Of a DNA stretch of 64,000 bases, positions 10,445-24,019 are shown piece after piece. The position numbers and the translations under genes are program-made. The notes beneath the pieces are model-generated. The model was given only the letters and a program-made list of their open reading frames with translations, was not told the origin of the DNA and did not search any database. Source of the DNA: Mycolicibacterium parafortuitum (lineage in GTDB: Bacteria > Actinomycetota > Actinomycetes > Mycobacteriales > Mycobacteriaceae). The stretch lies in contig NZ_MVID01000003.1 of the NCBI RefSeq assembly GCF_002086815.1, positions 124,001-188,000 of the forward strand, in the 5' to 3' direction. Numbering within the stretch: the stretch's first letter is position 1; each line of letters opens with the position of its first letter.

Positions 10445-11760
10445 GTGACTGTGGAGTTGGCGCACCCGTCGACCGAACCCCTCGCGTCGCGGTCCCCGAC
10501 CGGGTCGTCGCATCCGCGGTGGTGGTTTCTGTGGACCACGCCGGGCCGGATCCTGACCATCGGCCTGGTGCTCGCCGCGCTGGTGATCGCCAGCGCGTTC
10601 GCGACCTCGACCGCCATCAACGACCGCCAGCAGGCGCTGACGACGGTGCTCAACCACACCGAGCCACTCGCGTTCGCCGCGGGCCAGTTGTACACCACGC
10701 TGTCGGTCGCCGACGCCGCCGCGGCCACCGCGTTCATCGCGGGGTCGGAGCCACGCCCGGTCCGGCAGCGCTACGAGCAGGCCATCACCGATGCGTCGGT
10801 CGCGGTGACGCGCGCCTCGAGCGGGTTGACCGAGGAGCAGCTGGTGCAGCTGCTCGGGCGCATCAACGCCCGGCTGGCCGTCTACACCGGGCTGGTGGAG
10901 ACGGCCAGGACCAACAACCGGGCGGGCAACCCGGTCGGTTCGTCGTACCTGTCCGAGGCATCGGCGATGATGCAGCAGCAGATCCTGCCCGACGCGCAGC
11001 GGCTCTACGAGGAGACCTCGGCCCGGGTGGACGCCGAGACCACGGCGTCGACGCGGATCCCGATCCCGGTGATCCTGGTGGTCACCGCAACTTTGCTGTT
11101 CGGCGTGTTCGCCAACCGCTGGCTGGCCAAGCGGACGCGGCGCCGGGTCAACGTCGGTTTCGTCGCCGGCGGGCTGGCGGTGCTGATCATGCTGATCTGG
11201 GTCGGCACCGCGCTGATCATCTCGACCACCGACAGCCGCAGCGCCAAGGAGACCGCCGCCGAGTCCCTCAAGACCGTGACCTCGCTGGCGATCACCGCGC
11301 AGCAGGCCCGCGCCGACGAGACCCTGTCGCTGATCCGCCGCGGCGACGAGGACATCCGCAAGCAGTCCTACTACCAGCGCATCGACGATATGAAGGAACA
11401 ATTGGCGCGCTTCGTCGCACGCGACGACTCGATCGACAAGACCGATCTGGTCGACGCCGCGCAGCTGTTGGACCGCTGGCGCGCCGCCGACGACCGGATC
11501 ACCGCCTACATCGCGGTCGGCAACTATCAGGCGGCGACGCGGGTGGCCCTCGGTACGGGTGAGGACGACGCGACGCCGGCGTTCAACAAGCTCGACGAGG
11601 CGCTGACGAAGGGTATCGACCAGAGCCGCTCGCAGCTGCGCAGCGACATCGTCAACGCGCGGCGCGTGCTGTCGGGCGCGACGGTCGGCGCCGCGCTGCT
11701 GTCGGTGGTGGCGGCGGTGGCGGTGGCGCTGGGGATCTGGCCACGACTGAACGAGTACAG

Positions 11761-11764
<4 letters not shown>
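10445..11764 (+). CDS. glnX: GlnX, membrane sensor partner of GlnH/PknG (Rv0412c-like)
   Basis: A 439-residue membrane protein starting at GTG 10445. I see four hydrophobic helices, around residues 35-55, 198-217, 226-250 and 412-432. They bound two extracytoplasmic regions of about 140 and 160 residues that are rich in Ala/Glu/Gln helices, like a chemoreceptor-type sensor bundle. The gene overlaps glnH by ATGA. In Corynebacterium and Mycobacterium, GlnX links the lipoprotein GlnH outside to kinase PknG inside for aspartate/glutamate sensing (established for this gene trio). No enzymatic motif is visible. Confidence 0.88.
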
Positions 11765-15041
<3,277 letters not shown>

Positions 15042-15052
15042 CCGCCGACCGC

Positions 15053-15078
15053 GCAGCAACGACGGAATCCGTTGCTGC
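15053..15078 (+). terminator. Hairpin after pknG, probable terminator without a T tract
   Basis: Twelve bases after the pknG stop, GCAGCAACG (15053-15061) and CGTTGCTGC (15070-15078) form a perfect 9-bp stem with an 8-base loop. It is followed by C/G-rich sequence and no run of T. Mycobacterial terminators often lack the U tract, so this is a plausible end of the glnX-glnH-pknG transcript. Confidence 0.6.
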
Positions 15079-15320
15079 CCGCCGGCAACCCTGCGTACCG
15101 CCGCGGCGACCCCCGGCAATCGGCACCCGTTCCACCTGAAAACAGCAGGTGAGAGTACATGGATGGAATTCGTTTCGACATATGGTCACGGCACGGATTC
15201 CGTAGTAATGTGGCTCCACCACCTACGGTGACGTCATCGGCGCAGCTTTGAGAAAACTAGGGCCGATCCCCTTGACCTCACCCGCAGTACGAATCCGCGT
15301 TCGTCTGAGGGGAACTCCAT
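15079..15320 (+). other. Structured leader region upstream of the STAS gene
   Basis: The gap holds no convincing reading frame but two further inverted repeats. CACCTG (15133-15138) pairs with CAGGTG (15146-15151). CCGTAG (15200-15205) pairs with CTACGG (15223-15228), with an inner GTGG/CCAC extension. No clear SigA or SigF promoter could be pinned down. AGGGGAA just before the ATG at 15321 is a good ribosome site. Confidence 0.4.
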
Positions 15321-15794
15321 ATGTCTGTGTATGAAACGTCCGCGTCCGGACCCCCACTCCCGACAGGTACACAGCGGGTATTCCGGCCGGATCCGACGTC
15401 GTTCGAACTCCGTGAAGAGCACCACCGCGCGACCCTCTCGGCGTGCGAGCTGCCGCCAACCACGGTGCTGGTGACCATCCACGGCGAGATCGACGCGACG
15501 AACAGCATGGCGCTGGCGAGCTACATCGAGAAGCGGATAGGAGACGCCCGCAAACTCATCGTCGACCTGCAGACTGTCGAGTTCTTCGCCGCGTCCGGAT
15601 TTGCCGCACTGTCGAACATCAACGTCGTGTGCGCCCGCCGCGGGGTTCGCTGGCGACTGCTGGCCGGCCCGCACGTGCGGCGGCTGCTCACCATCTGCGA
15701 CCCCGACCGCGAGCTACCCGTCGCCAAGGCCAGCGCGAAGTACTCCCGCACACGCCCGAGCAATCGCAAGCTCCTCGTCAGTGGGTATCACTAG
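15321..15794 (+). CDS. STAS-domain protein, putative anti-sigma-factor antagonist
   Basis: A 157-residue protein with a single STAS domain at about residues 45-135. [13 protein letters not shown] is strand 1, and [15 protein letters not shown] carries the serine (Ser92) at the position phosphorylated in SpoIIAA-type antagonists. It therefore probably takes part in a partner-switching cascade that frees a sigma factor, but no anti-sigma kinase gene is adjacent. The 30-residue N-terminal extension is unusual. The last 27 codons overlap the 3' end of ackA on the opposite strand (81 bases), so the basic C-terminal tail is constrained by two genes. The ATG start has AGGGGAA upstream. Confidence 0.8.
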   Translation: MSVYETSASGPPLPTGTQRVFRPDPTSFELREEHHRATLSACELPPTTVLVTIHGEIDATNSMALASYIEKRIGDARKLIVDLQTVEFFAASGFAALSNINVVCARRGVRWRLLAGPHVRRLLTICDPDRELPVAKASAKYSRTRPSNRKLLVSGYH

Positions 15795-16874
15795 CACCGT
15801 CGTCGGGGCGCCGTCGGGTGAGATGCGGCGCGCGGTCCTGCCGGGGCTGGCGTTGAGGTGCTCGTCGAGTTCGACGCCGAATGCGGTGAGTCCCGACAGT
15901 GCGTCGCGCCGGACCGCCGCGTCGTTCTCCCCCACGCCGGCGGTGAACGTGATGACGTCCGCCGAGCCGAGTACCGCCAGATATGCGCCGATGTACTTGC
16001 GCAGCCGGTGGATGTACACGTCGTAGGCCAAACGTGCAGCGCTGTCGCCGGATTCGATGCACCGGTGCAGTTCCCGGAAGTCGATCTCACCGCCGAGGCC
16101 CCGCACGCCCGAGCGACGGTTGAGCATCGTCTCGATGTCCTCGACGCTCATCCCGGCCTCACGCCACAGATAGAAGATCACCCCGGGATCGACATCACCG
16201 GAGCGGGTTCCCATCACCAGGCCCTCCATCGGGGTCAGCCCCATCGAGGTCTCCACCGGCCGGCCGCCCACGATCGCCGACACCGATGCGCCGTTGCCGA
16301 GGTGCAGCACGATCTGGCTCAGCGACTCGAGCGGGACGTCGAGGAACGCGGCGGCCTGCTCGCTGACGTACTGATGCGAGGTGCCGTGGAAGCCGTAGCG
16401 CCGAACCTTCCACGTGTGGGCCAGCTCGGCGTCGATGGCATAGGTGGCGGCGGCTTGCGGCAGGTCGTGGAAGAACGCGGTGTCGAAGACCGCGACGTGC
16501 GGCAGGTCGGGCAGCGCCTTGCGGGCGACCTCGATCCCGAGGATGGCGGGCGGATTGTGCAGCGGCGCAAGCGGAGAGATCTCCTTGAGCCGCGCGATCA
16601 GCGCGTCGTCGACGACGGTGGGCCGGTACAGGTCCGGCCCGCCGTGGACCACGCGGTGCCCGACCGCGACCAACCCGAGGTCGTCGAGCCGGTGCCCGTC
16701 GGCGGCCAGGGACTCGAACACGGCCTCCATCGCGGCCGCGTGATCGGGCACCGAGCCCTCGTCGCCGATCCGCTCGACGATGCCATCGGCGATCAACACT
16801 CCCGAATCAGGTTCGAGCACAGCGAATTTCACCGAGGATGACCCGGAGTTCAGTACCAATACCGTGCGGCTCAT
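15714..16874 (-). CDS. ackA: Acetate kinase AckA
   Basis: A 386-residue enzyme interconverting acetate + ATP and acetyl phosphate + ADP. Motifs are [15 protein letters not shown] at the N-terminus, [51 protein letters not shown] and the nucleotide-binding [10 protein letters not shown]. Length and order are normal for the family. It starts at ATG 16874 overlapping the pta stop as ATGA, so both enzymes are co-translated. The C-terminus after [15 protein letters not shown] extends by about six residues into sequence shared with the STAS gene. Confidence 0.96.
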   Translation of the reverse strand: MSRTVLVLNSGSSSVKFAVLEPDSGVLIADGIVERIGDEGSVPDHAAAMEAVFESLAADGHRLDDLGLVAVGHRVVHGGPDLYRPTVVDDALIARLKEISPLAPLHNPPAILGIEVARKALPDLPHVAVFDTAFFHDLPQAAATYAIDAELAHTWKVRRYGFHGTSHQYVSEQAAAFLDVPLESLSQIVLHLGNGASVSAIVGGRPVETSMGLTPMEGLVMGTRSGDVDPGVIFYLWREAGMSVEDIETMLNRRSGVRGLGGEIDFRELHRCIESGDSAARLAYDVYIHRLRKYIGAYLAVLGSADVITFTAGVGENDAAVRRDALSGLTAFGVELDEHLNASPGRTARRISPDGAPTTVLVIPTDEELAIARACAGVLRAGLGDG

Positions 16875-18961
16875 CGTGGGCCCCCCTGTGCCTGTATCGC
16901 GGTGATGGCCACCGTGTTGACGATGTCCTCGACCAGTGCCCCGCGGGACAGGTCGTTGACCGGCTTGTTCAATCCCTGCAACACCGGCCCGATGGCGATC
17001 GCGCCGGCGCTGCGCTGCACCGCCTTGTAGGTGTTGTTGCCGGTGTTGAGGTCGGGGAAGATCAGTACGGTCGCGCGGCCGGCCACCGGCGAGTCCGGCA
17101 TCTTCGTCTCGGCGACCGACGGTTCGACTGCGGCGTCGTACTGGATCGGACCCTCCACGGGCAGGTCGGGTTCCCGGGCGCGTACGAGTTCGGTTGCCTC
17201 ACGAACCTTCTCGACGTCGGCTCCGGTGCCGGACGTGCCGGTGGAGTACGACAGCATCGCGACCCGGGGCTCGATTCCGAACTGCGCCGCGGTGCGGGCC
17301 GAGGAGATCGCGATGTCGGCGAGTTGTTCGGCCGTCGGGTCGGGCACGATCGCGCAGTCTCCGTAGGCGAGCACCTCGTGGGCCAGGCACATCAGGAAGA
17401 TGCTGGAGACCGTGGAGACACCGGACGCCGTCCTGATGATCTCGAACGCGGGCCGGATGGTGTGCGCGGTGGTGTGCCGCGCGCCCGAGACCATTCCGTC
17501 GACCATGTCGTTGTGCACCAGCATGGTGCCGAAATACGAGACGTCGTGGATGATCTCGCGGGCACGGTCGATGGTGACGCCCCTGTGCTTGCGCAACTCG
17601 GCGTACTGCTCGGCGAACCGGTCGCACAGCTCACTGGTCTGCGGGTTCAGCACATCGGCCGCCGAAAGGTCCACGCCGAGTTCGGCCGCGCGCGCCCGCA
17701 CCTGGTTCTCCTCGCCGAGGATGGTCAGATCCGCGACCGAGCGCTGCAGCAGCCGGCCCGCGGCCTTCAGGATCCGGTCGTCGTCGCCTTCGGGCAGCAC
17801 GATCCGTTTACGGTCCGCACGGGCCCGGTCCAGCAGTTGGTAGGTGAACATCTGCGGGGTGACCACGGACGGGATCGGGATGGACAGCTGCGCGAGCAGA
17901 TCCGCGGTGTCGACGTGTTCGTCCATCAGCGTCAGCGCGGTGTCGATCTTGCGCTGTGACGACGAGGTCACCCGGCCACGGGTCGCGGCGACCCGGCTGG
18001 CCGTCTCGAAGGTGCCCAACCCCGTCGCGATGATCGGCAGCCGCTGTCCCAGCCCCGAGACGAGCTTGTCGATCGCCGGGTGCAGCGCAAGGCCGCCGTT
18101 GAGGATCACCGTGGACAGCGACGGGAACCCGTCGGCCGAGTGCGCGGACAGCACGGCGAGCAGGACATCGGAGCGGTCGCCGGGGGTGATCACGGCGACG
18201 CCCTCGGTCAGGCGTTCGAGCACGTGTTCGGCCGTCATCCCGGCCACCAGCACGTCGAGCACCTCGCGGTGCAGCAGCTCCTTGTCGCCCTGCACCACGG
18301 TGCCGTCGACGGCGACCCGCAGTTCGGCCACCGACGGCGCGACCAGCAGGGGCTCCTCGGGCAGCACGTAGCTGCGCGGTTCGATCCGCTGCAGCGCCGC
18401 GCGCACCTCGGCCAGCTGGGCCGGGTCGCACCGGTTGGCGACCACGGCCGCGGTGTGGGCGTGCTGCTCGGCGATCTCGGCGACACAGACCTCGGCGACC
18501 TGGGCGACCCGCTCGGGTGTGCGCCCCTGTGCCTTCACCGCGAGCACCACCGGGGCGCCGAGGTTGGCGGCGATGCGCGCGTTGACCGACAGCTCGCTGG
18601 GGGCGGCGACGTCGGTGTAGTCGCTGCCGACCACCAGCACCGCGTCGCACTGATCGGCGACCCGGTGGTAGCGGTCGACGATCTCTCCGAGCGCGGCGTC
18701 GAAGTCCTCGTGCAGCTGCTGGTAGGTGACCCCGACGCAGTCCTCGTACGGCAGGCCGGCGGTGGTGTGGTCGAGCAGCATCTCCAGGATGTAGTCGCGG
18801 TCCTCGCCGTCGTCGCGGGTGATGGGCCGGAACACCCCGACCCTGGCGACGTTCGCCGCGAGCCGGTGCAGGATGCCCAGCGCGATGGTCGATTTCCCGG
18901 TGTCGCCCTCGGGCGACGCCACATAGATGGCGGAGATTGTCGCCTTCGCAGCTTCAGGCAC
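16871..18961 (-). CDS. pta: Phosphate acetyltransferase Pta (long form)
   Basis: A 696-residue three-domain Pta interconverting acetyl-CoA and acetyl phosphate. The N-terminal P-loop NTPase/BioD-like domain has [15 protein letters not shown] central DRTGG domain includes [11 protein letters not shown]. The catalytic PTA_PTB domain occupies about residues 370-690 with [32 protein letters not shown] and [15 protein letters not shown]. The start is set at GTG 18961 by alignment with the M. tuberculosis N-terminus; upstream in-frame sequence does not resemble the family. It is divergent from the glycosyltransferase operon. In M. tuberculosis pta directly follows fgd1; here five genes separate them. 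Confidence 0.94.
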   Translation of the reverse strand: MPEAAKATISAIYVASPEGDTGKSTIALGILHRLAANVARVGVFRPITRDDGEDRDYILEMLLDHTTAGLPYEDCVGVTYQQLHEDFDAALGEIVDRYHRVADQCDAVLVVGSDYTDVAAPSELSVNARIAANLGAPVVLAVKAQGRTPERVAQVAEVCVAEIAEQHAHTAAVVANRCDPAQLAEVRAALQRIEPRSYVLPEEPLLVAPSVAELRVAVDGTVVQGDKELLHREVLDVLVAGMTAEHVLERLTEGVAVITPGDRSDVLLAVLSAHSADGFPSLSTVILNGGLALHPAIDKLVSGLGQRLPIIATGLGTFETASRVAATRGRVTSSSQRKIDTALTLMDEHVDTADLLAQLSIPIPSVVTPQMFTYQLLDRARADRKRIVLPEGDDDRILKAAGRLLQRSVADLTILGEENQVRARAAELGVDLSAADVLNPQTSELCDRFAEQYAELRKHRGVTIDRAREIIHDVSYFGTMLVHNDMVDGMVSGARHTTAHTIRPAFEIIRTASGVSTVSSIFLMCLAHEVLAYGDCAIVPDPTAEQLADIAISSARTAAQFGIEPRVAMLSYSTGTSGTGADVEKVREATELVRAREPDLPVEGPIQYDAAVEPSVAETKMPDSPVAGRATVLIFPDLNTGNNTYKAVQRSAGAIAIGPVLQGLNKPVNDLSRGALVEDIVNTVAITAIQAQGGPR

Positions 18962-19183
18962 AGCTAAAGCGTGCCAAAGTCTTCCGCGCACCGCACCATC
19001 CGCCCGGCAGGTGCAGATATAGCAAAAGGACTCGCGTCCCATTCGAGACCACGTCGTTACCCAGTCGTGCGATGTGAGCAATTCCATAAATTCAAATTGA
19101 CAAACTCGACAAAACTTGTTGCGGCCACGCGAACAGGCATGACATGATCCATTACCACCACACCTCGCGGAAATCGGCGGCCG
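18962..19183. other. Divergent intergenic region, pta / exopolysaccharide operon
   Basis: This 222-base gap separates two divergent operons. An AT-richer patch at about 19075-19120 contains TTGACA at 19097-19102 and a repeated GACAAA motif, but no matching -10 box at normal spacing was found on either strand. No strong ribosome site precedes the ATG at 19184. Confidence 0.35.
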
Positions 19184-20668
19184 ATGACAACTACAGCAAA
19201 CTTTGAACGTTCCGTAGGCGTTCTAGGCAATGCCAATACGCTCAAAATCAGCAACACGTTGTCCCGGACCGCGCGGGCTCGGCAACGGATCCAGATCCGG
19301 TGGGGGTACCGGAGCCGACTGCTGGCCGTCGTAGCTCTGGTCGCGATCGCGTACGGCTCGGACTACGCCCACCTCGTCGGCGACGCGTTGGCTGGGTCCC
19401 GCACGCCGTTGCTGGCCCTGACTCCGTTGTTCGCATTGCTGGTCGCCACGGGCTACCGCCGCCCGCCGGACGGCGTGAACGACAACGAATCCGACTGGTT
19501 GTTCGTCGCGGTCCTGGGGACCATCGGCTTCGCCGGCATCGCACTGGTCAACGCGCGGTTCGAGGCGCTCGCCGCGGTGTGGCGGCTGGACCTGATCGGC
19601 GCGGTGCTGTGGGCCGTCTGTGCGTCGGTGATCCTCCTCGGCGCCCGCCACACCCAGCGGATGTGGCGCGTGTGGTTGTTCGCGGTGATCAGCGCGAGCC
19701 CGGTGCCGTTCACCCTCGCCGCGGGCGCGCTGGGCGGCTCGGACACCGCCAACGTCGCCGTGAGCGTGTGCTTCGGTGCCACCGCGGTGTATCTGGCCGG
19801 AGCGCGGGCACCGCGGCCGAAGCGGCTGCTGGCCGCCGCCGCGTCGCTGACCCTCGGCTGGCTCACGGCCACCCTGCTGATCGACGCGCTGCCGCTGTTC
19901 GGGGTCACCGCGATCGCCGCGCTCGGGGTCCCGGTACTCGTCCACCTCGGAATGCGCCGGTGGATCGGTACCGGCGCCGACACGGGCCCGCTGGAGTCCT
20001 ACCCGGCCCGGTCGTGGCGCTCGCTGCTCGCACTGCCCGTGCTCGCGCTGGTGGTCGGCTTCGCGCACACCTCCGCACCGATGGCCACCGAACCTCCGGC
20101 CGTGCAGGCCGACTGGGTCCGCTCGGCGGGGCCGTTCGACGCCCACGAGCTCACCGAAGTCCAGCACTACCTCGGCGGTGACGCCGAGTACGTCCGGTAC
20201 ACGGTGCCTGCCAGCGCCGGGATGCCCGCCGCCGCCGTCGACGTGATCACGATGCCCAGCCTCGCGTCGCTGCACGACCACCACAGCACCGTCTGGTACC
20301 CGACGACGCGCCCGCTGAACTTCACCGCGGCGCCACCGCTGACGACCGGCGCACCGGTCGACGTGCGTGCCGTCTACAGCAACGCCGACACCGCGATCGA
20401 CAGCACCACCCCGCACTGGTACGCGCTGACCTGGGACTGGCACAGCGATGCCGGCTACCAGCGGGTCACCGTCGTGGTGAACCAGCACGTCGCGGGCGGC
20501 GAACCGCCCGCCCCGCAGCCGATGACTGTCACCGACACCCTGGTCAGCCCTGCCCTGTGGATCGGCAGGCAGCAGGCCGAGGGGCAGGGCCGCGTCGACG
20601 ACCTGGTGGTGCGCCGAGCCACCGAGGTCGCCGACAGCCTGCTGGCGCACCTCGTCATCCGTGCATAG
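19184..20668 (+). CDS. Polytopic membrane protein, first gene of polysaccharide operon
   Basis: A 494-residue protein I do not recognise. The first 35 residues are polar and basic. About nine hydrophobic helices follow between residues 44 and 295. The last 195 residues are predicted to lie outside the membrane and are rich in Trp, Tyr and His (VWYPTTRPLNFTAAPP, HWYALTWDWHSDAGYQ). The layout, a helix bundle plus a C-terminal extracytoplasmic domain, recalls export or polymer-modifying proteins, but no catalytic motif was seen; in particular, exosortase Cys/Arg/His signatures are missing. It overlaps the glycosyltransferase start (GTG 20661) by 8 bases, so a role in the same machine is likely. 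Confidence 0.75.
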   Translation: MTTTANFERSVGVLGNANTLKISNTLSRTARARQRIQIRWGYRSRLLAVVALVAIAYGSDYAHLVGDALAGSRTPLLALTPLFALLVATGYRRPPDGVNDNESDWLFVAVLGTIGFAGIALVNARFEALAAVWRLDLIGAVLWAVCASVILLGARHTQRMWRVWLFAVISASPVPFTLAAGALGGSDTANVAVSVCFGATAVYLAGARAPRPKRLLAAAASLTLGWLTATLLIDALPLFGVTAIAALGVPVLVHLGMRRWIGTGADTGPLESYPARSWRSLLALPVLALVVGFAHTSAPMATEPPAVQADWVRSAGPFDAHELTEVQHYLGGDAEYVRYTVPASAGMPAAAVDVITMPSLASLHDHHSTVWYPTTRPLNFTAAPPLTTGAPVDVRAVYSNADTAIDSTTPHWYALTWDWHSDAGYQRVTVVVNQHVAGGEPPAPQPMTVTDTLVSPALWIGRQQAEGQGRVDDLVVRRATEVADSLLAHLVIRA

Positions 20669-22091
20669 CTACACCCCAGGAAGTCAACTACCCGAACACT
20701 TCTCGGCGCGGAAGGTTTTCGACGGGGCGTTCCTGCTCGTCGGCGGCGCCGCACTCGCGGCAGGCGTCGTCGCCGCGTTCCTGGCGCCCGAGTCCGTCCT
20801 GCCGATAGTGACCACCGTGCTCGCGGCGCTGTATCTGGCCTCGACGATCGACCGGCACTGGCTGCTGCTGCGGGGGCTGCGGGCACCGAGCATGATCACC
20901 ATCAGCGACGAGCAGGCCCGCGCTATCCCCGACGACGAGCTGCCGGTGTACACGGTGCTGCTGCCGGTCTACAACGAGCCTTCGATCGTGCACAACCTGA
21001 TCGAAGGCGTCGGCAGACTCGAATATCCGAAGGACAAGCTGGAGATCCTGCTCCTCGTCGAGGAGGACGACATCGCGACGCAACGCGCGATGGAGGGCGT
21101 CGAACTCGAATCGGTTCAGGTGGTGCGGGTGCCGCACAGCGAACCGAAGACCAAACCCAAGGCGTGCAACTACGGGATGGCCTCCCCCGGGCTGCGCGGC
21201 GAGATGGTCACCATCTACGACGCCGAGGACATTCCCGATCCGCTCCAGCTGCGCAAGGCCGTCGCCGCCTTCGCCGATCTGCCGCCCGAAGTCGGGTGTC
21301 TGCAAGCCAGGCTCGGCTACTTCAACGAGAAGCAGAACCTGCTGACGCGCTGGTTCTCCCTGGAGTACGACCAGTGGTTCGGGATCATGCTGCCCGCGGT
21401 CCAGGCCGCCGGGTGTGTGATCCCGCTGGGCGGGACCTCCAACCACATGCACACCGGCGTGCTGCGCGCCATCGGCGGCTGGGACGAGTTCAACGTCACC
21501 GAGGACGCCGACCTGGGGGTGCGGCTCGCCCGGCACGGCTACCACACCCGGATCCTCGACTCGGTGACCCTCGAAGAGGCGAACTCCGATGTGCTGAACT
21601 GGATTCGGCAGCGCTCCCGGTGGTACAAGGGCTACCTGCAGACGATGCTCGTGCACCTGCGCCAGCCGGTGACCCTGTGGTCCGAGATCGGCGGCAAGGG
21701 CATCCTGCGGTTGATCAACATGACCGGCGCGGTGCCCATCGTCAACGTGATCAACCTGCTGTTCTGGTCCACGATGGCGACCTGGGTCCTCGGCCGGCCC
21801 CACCTGATCGAGATGGCGTTCCCGTCGCTGACCTACTACACCTACCTCGTCATGTACCTTGTGGGAGCGCCACTTTCGGTCTACATCGGGTTGATCGTCG
21901 TGCAGCGGCTGGACAAACCGTATCTGTGGTGGGCAGCGGCGCTGATCCCGCTGTACTGGATGCTGCAGTCGATCGCCGCGATGAAGGCGATCTTCCAGCT
22001 GCTGACCCGACCTCACTTCTGGGAGAAGACCGTGCACGGACTGTCCTCGACTCATCCCGCGCCGCTGGCGCACAGCGGGAGGGAACTCTGA
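20661..22091 (+). CDS. Processive family 2 glycosyltransferase (BcsA-like)
   Basis: A 476-residue membrane GT2 enzyme. Two N-terminal helices (about 22-62) precede a cytosolic catalytic domain with all motifs of processive beta-glycosyltransferases: LLPVYNEPS, the first aspartates in LLVEEDDIAT, DxD as IYDAEDIP (187-190), TEDADLG (280-286) and QxxRW as QRSRWYKG (317-324). C-terminal helices (about 345-450) would form the polymer channel. There is no PilZ domain, so direct c-di-GMP control as in classical BcsA is not expected. The downstream BcsB-like gene shares one base (TGATG), supporting a synthase-accessory pair. The sugar donor is unknown. Confidence 0.88.
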   Translation: MHSYTPGSQLPEHFSARKVFDGAFLLVGGAALAAGVVAAFLAPESVLPIVTTVLAALYLASTIDRHWLLLRGLRAPSMITISDEQARAIPDDELPVYTVLLPVYNEPSIVHNLIEGVGRLEYPKDKLEILLLVEEDDIATQRAMEGVELESVQVVRVPHSEPKTKPKACNYGMASPGLRGEMVTIYDAEDIPDPLQLRKAVAAFADLPPEVGCLQARLGYFNEKQNLLTRWFSLEYDQWFGIMLPAVQAAGCVIPLGGTSNHMHTGVLRAIGGWDEFNVTEDADLGVRLARHGYHTRILDSVTLEEANSDVLNWIRQRSRWYKGYLQTMLVHLRQPVTLWSEIGGKGILRLINMTGAVPIVNVINLLFWSTMATWVLGRPHLIEMAFPSLTYYTYLVMYLVGAPLSVYIGLIVVQRLDKPYLWWAAALIPLYWMLQSIAAMKAIFQLLTRPHFWEKTVHGLSSTHPAPLAHSGREL

Positions 22092-24019
22092 TGTCCGACT
22101 GGCGATCCGCAGCCGCGTCCGTCCTCGTCGCCGGCGCGCTCGCACTCGGCGGCTCCGCCGCGGGCATCCCCCACTCAGCCGCGGCGCCGCCCGACCGCAA
22201 CGCGGCGACACCGGCGCCGCCACGCGAGATCTCGTGGACCCAGCTGGGTCTGCCCGAGGAACTCTCGCTCACCGGGGCCAACCATCTGACCGAGGTGTCG
22301 GTGCCCGTGCCCACCGGTGTGACGCCCGCGGTGCTCACCGGCCTGATCGGCTCGGTGGTCAACACCACCGACGCGCGGCTCGACGTCCTCGATTCCCGCG
22401 GCGTCACGCTCGCCAGCGTCAAGGTCGGCGGCAACTCGACCACGACACCGCTGCGCGTCGACATGTCCAGAGCCGCGGTGGTCGACGGCAGGGCGCCGCT
22501 GAGGTTCGCCATCCGTGACGCCGGCACGTCCGCCGACAGTTGCACCCGCCCGCCGTCGATGGTGCTCAGCGAACTGGCCAGCGCCTACTCCCGGGCCACC
22601 CCGGATCCCACCACGGTCGCCGATTTCCTGCCCGCCTTCGTCGACGGCGTCACCATCCACGTCGGTCCGAACCCGACGGACGCCCAGACCCAGGCCGCGC
22701 TGAGTCTGGTTGCGGCACTGACGCATCTGTACCAACCCATCCCGGTCCGCATCGACGTCGACGTCAGCGAGGAGGTCCCGGTCCCGGGTCCCGAGGTCAG
22801 GGTCATCACGCTGCGCGAGGGCAAGGACCCCAGCGTCGTGGTCAAGAACCCGGGCACGCCGCGCGCGGTCCTGGTGATCACCGGTGACGGCGACGACCTG
22901 GTACGCCAGGTGTCGCTGTTCGACGACCGGCGCTTCGCGATCGCGCAGACCGACTTCGCGAAGACGCTGTCGGCCACCGACCGCAGCCCGACCACCACCA
23001 CCCTGCAGACGTTCGATCAGCTCGGGATCGCCGGCGACATCGCGGTGCAGGGCAAGTCGACGCTCTACGCGGGATTCGATGCCGGCGCGTTCGGCGTCGG
23101 CTCGATCACCAACGCCAAGGTCCACCTGAAGGCCGATTACACGCCGGTCGTCGGCGGAACGGCATCGGTGGTGATCCGCTCGGGCTCCACCGTCCTGGCC
23201 ACCCGCGTGCTCGACGAGTCCGGTGTCCTCGACGTCACCGGTGACGTTCCGGCCGAATCGATCACCTCGAAAGTCGGTATGGCACTGGAGATCCAGTACG
23301 TGCCGGATCAGGACTGCGCGCCGCTGGACAACACGCTGCGGTTCGTCATCGACCCGAGCTCCACCGTCGAGGTGACCCCGGGCAGCAAGAACCGGGGCGG
23401 CTTCCAGGTACTGCCGATGGCGTTCGCCCCGGAGTTCGACGTGGCGATCGAATCACCACAGCAGCTGAGGTTCGCCGCCGACGTCGTCAACCTGATGGCC
23501 CAGCGCTCCAGCGTGATCCTGCGGCCGCACCTGAGCACCCTTGCCGAGTCGGCGAATTCGCAGGCCGGCCTGCTCGCGGTCGGCGCCGGGGAGAGCCTCT
23601 CGGCCGCTGGACTGGTGGGACCGCTGATGCCCGGCGCCGCGAACTCGGTGGACATCGACGGCACCAGCGTGATCGATGTCAACGGCGAGGTCGGTGTGGT
23701 GCAGGCCTTCACCCACAACGACCGCACGGTGCTGGCCGTCACCGGCAGCGGCGACTGGGCCGCGGTGGACGCGAGCCTGGACTACATCCGTGGGCTGCCC
23801 GACCGGTGGTCATCGCTGACCGGTGACGTCGTCGCCGCCGGCCCGGACAACGAACCGGTCAACCTGACGCTGCGCGAGGGGGTCGCGCTGGTCAACGAGT
23901 ACCCCGGCGACGGCTGGAAGTGGTGGGCCGTGGGTTCGGCGGCGGCCGTCGGCGTCGGTGTCCTCGTCGGCGGCGTGTTCCTGATCGCCCGACGCCGGCG
24001 CCCACCCGTCATCCCGTGA
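22091..24019 (+). CDS. BcsB-like exported, membrane-anchored polysaccharide synthase subunit
   Basis: A 642-residue protein with an N-terminal signal peptide ending near GIPHSAAA, a long extracytoplasmic region and one C-terminal anchor helix (about 613-633) followed by ARRRR. The extracytoplasmic part has two beta-rich repeats, each starting with a pattern like QLGLPEELSLTGANHLTEVS or TFDQLGIAGDIAVQGKSTLY, and alternating with mixed alpha/beta segments. This is the jelly-roll/flavodoxin-like arrangement of BcsB, the cellulose synthase partner that guides the emerging glucan. It is co-translated with the BcsA-like enzyme upstream and overlaps the next gene as GTGA. BcsB assignment is by architecture and motif resemblance. 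Confidence 0.75.
   Translation: MSDWRSAAASVLVAGALALGGSAAGIPHSAAAPPDRNAATPAPPREISWTQLGLPEELSLTGANHLTEVSVPVPTGVTPAVLTGLIGSVVNTTDARLDVLDSRGVTLASVKVGGNSTTTPLRVDMSRAAVVDGRAPLRFAIRDAGTSADSCTRPPSMVLSELASAYSRATPDPTTVADFLPAFVDGVTIHVGPNPTDAQTQAALSLVAALTHLYQPIPVRIDVDVSEEVPVPGPEVRVITLREGKDPSVVVKNPGTPRAVLVITGDGDDLVRQVSLFDDRRFAIAQTDFAKTLSATDRSPTTTTLQTFDQLGIAGDIAVQGKSTLYAGFDAGAFGVGSITNAKVHLKADYTPVVGGTASVVIRSGSTVLATRVLDESGVLDVTGDVPAESITSKVGMALEIQYVPDQDCAPLDNTLRFVIDPSSTVEVTPGSKNRGGFQVLPMAFAPEFDVAIESPQQLRFAADVVNLMAQRSSVILRPHLSTLAESANSQAGLLAVGAGESLSAAGLVGPLMPGAANSVDIDGTSVIDVNGEVGVVQAFTHNDRTVLAVTGSGDWAAVDASLDYIRGLPDRWSSLTGDVVAAGPDNEPVNLTLREGVALVNEYPGDGWKWWAVGSAAAVGVGVLVGGVFLIARRRRPPVIP

Noticed and set aside
15229..15320. 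SigF-type promoter for the STAS gene
   Set aside because: No GTTT-N15-17-GGGTAT pattern could be found in the leader.
19097..19102. TTGACA as promoter of the polysaccharide operon
   Set aside because: No TANNNT sequence lies 16-19 bases downstream, so it was not called a promoter.
19184..20668. Exosortase/archaeosortase identity for the polytopic membrane protein
   Set aside because: The helix-bundle-plus-tail layout is similar, but the conserved Cys, Arg and His motifs of exosortases were not found.
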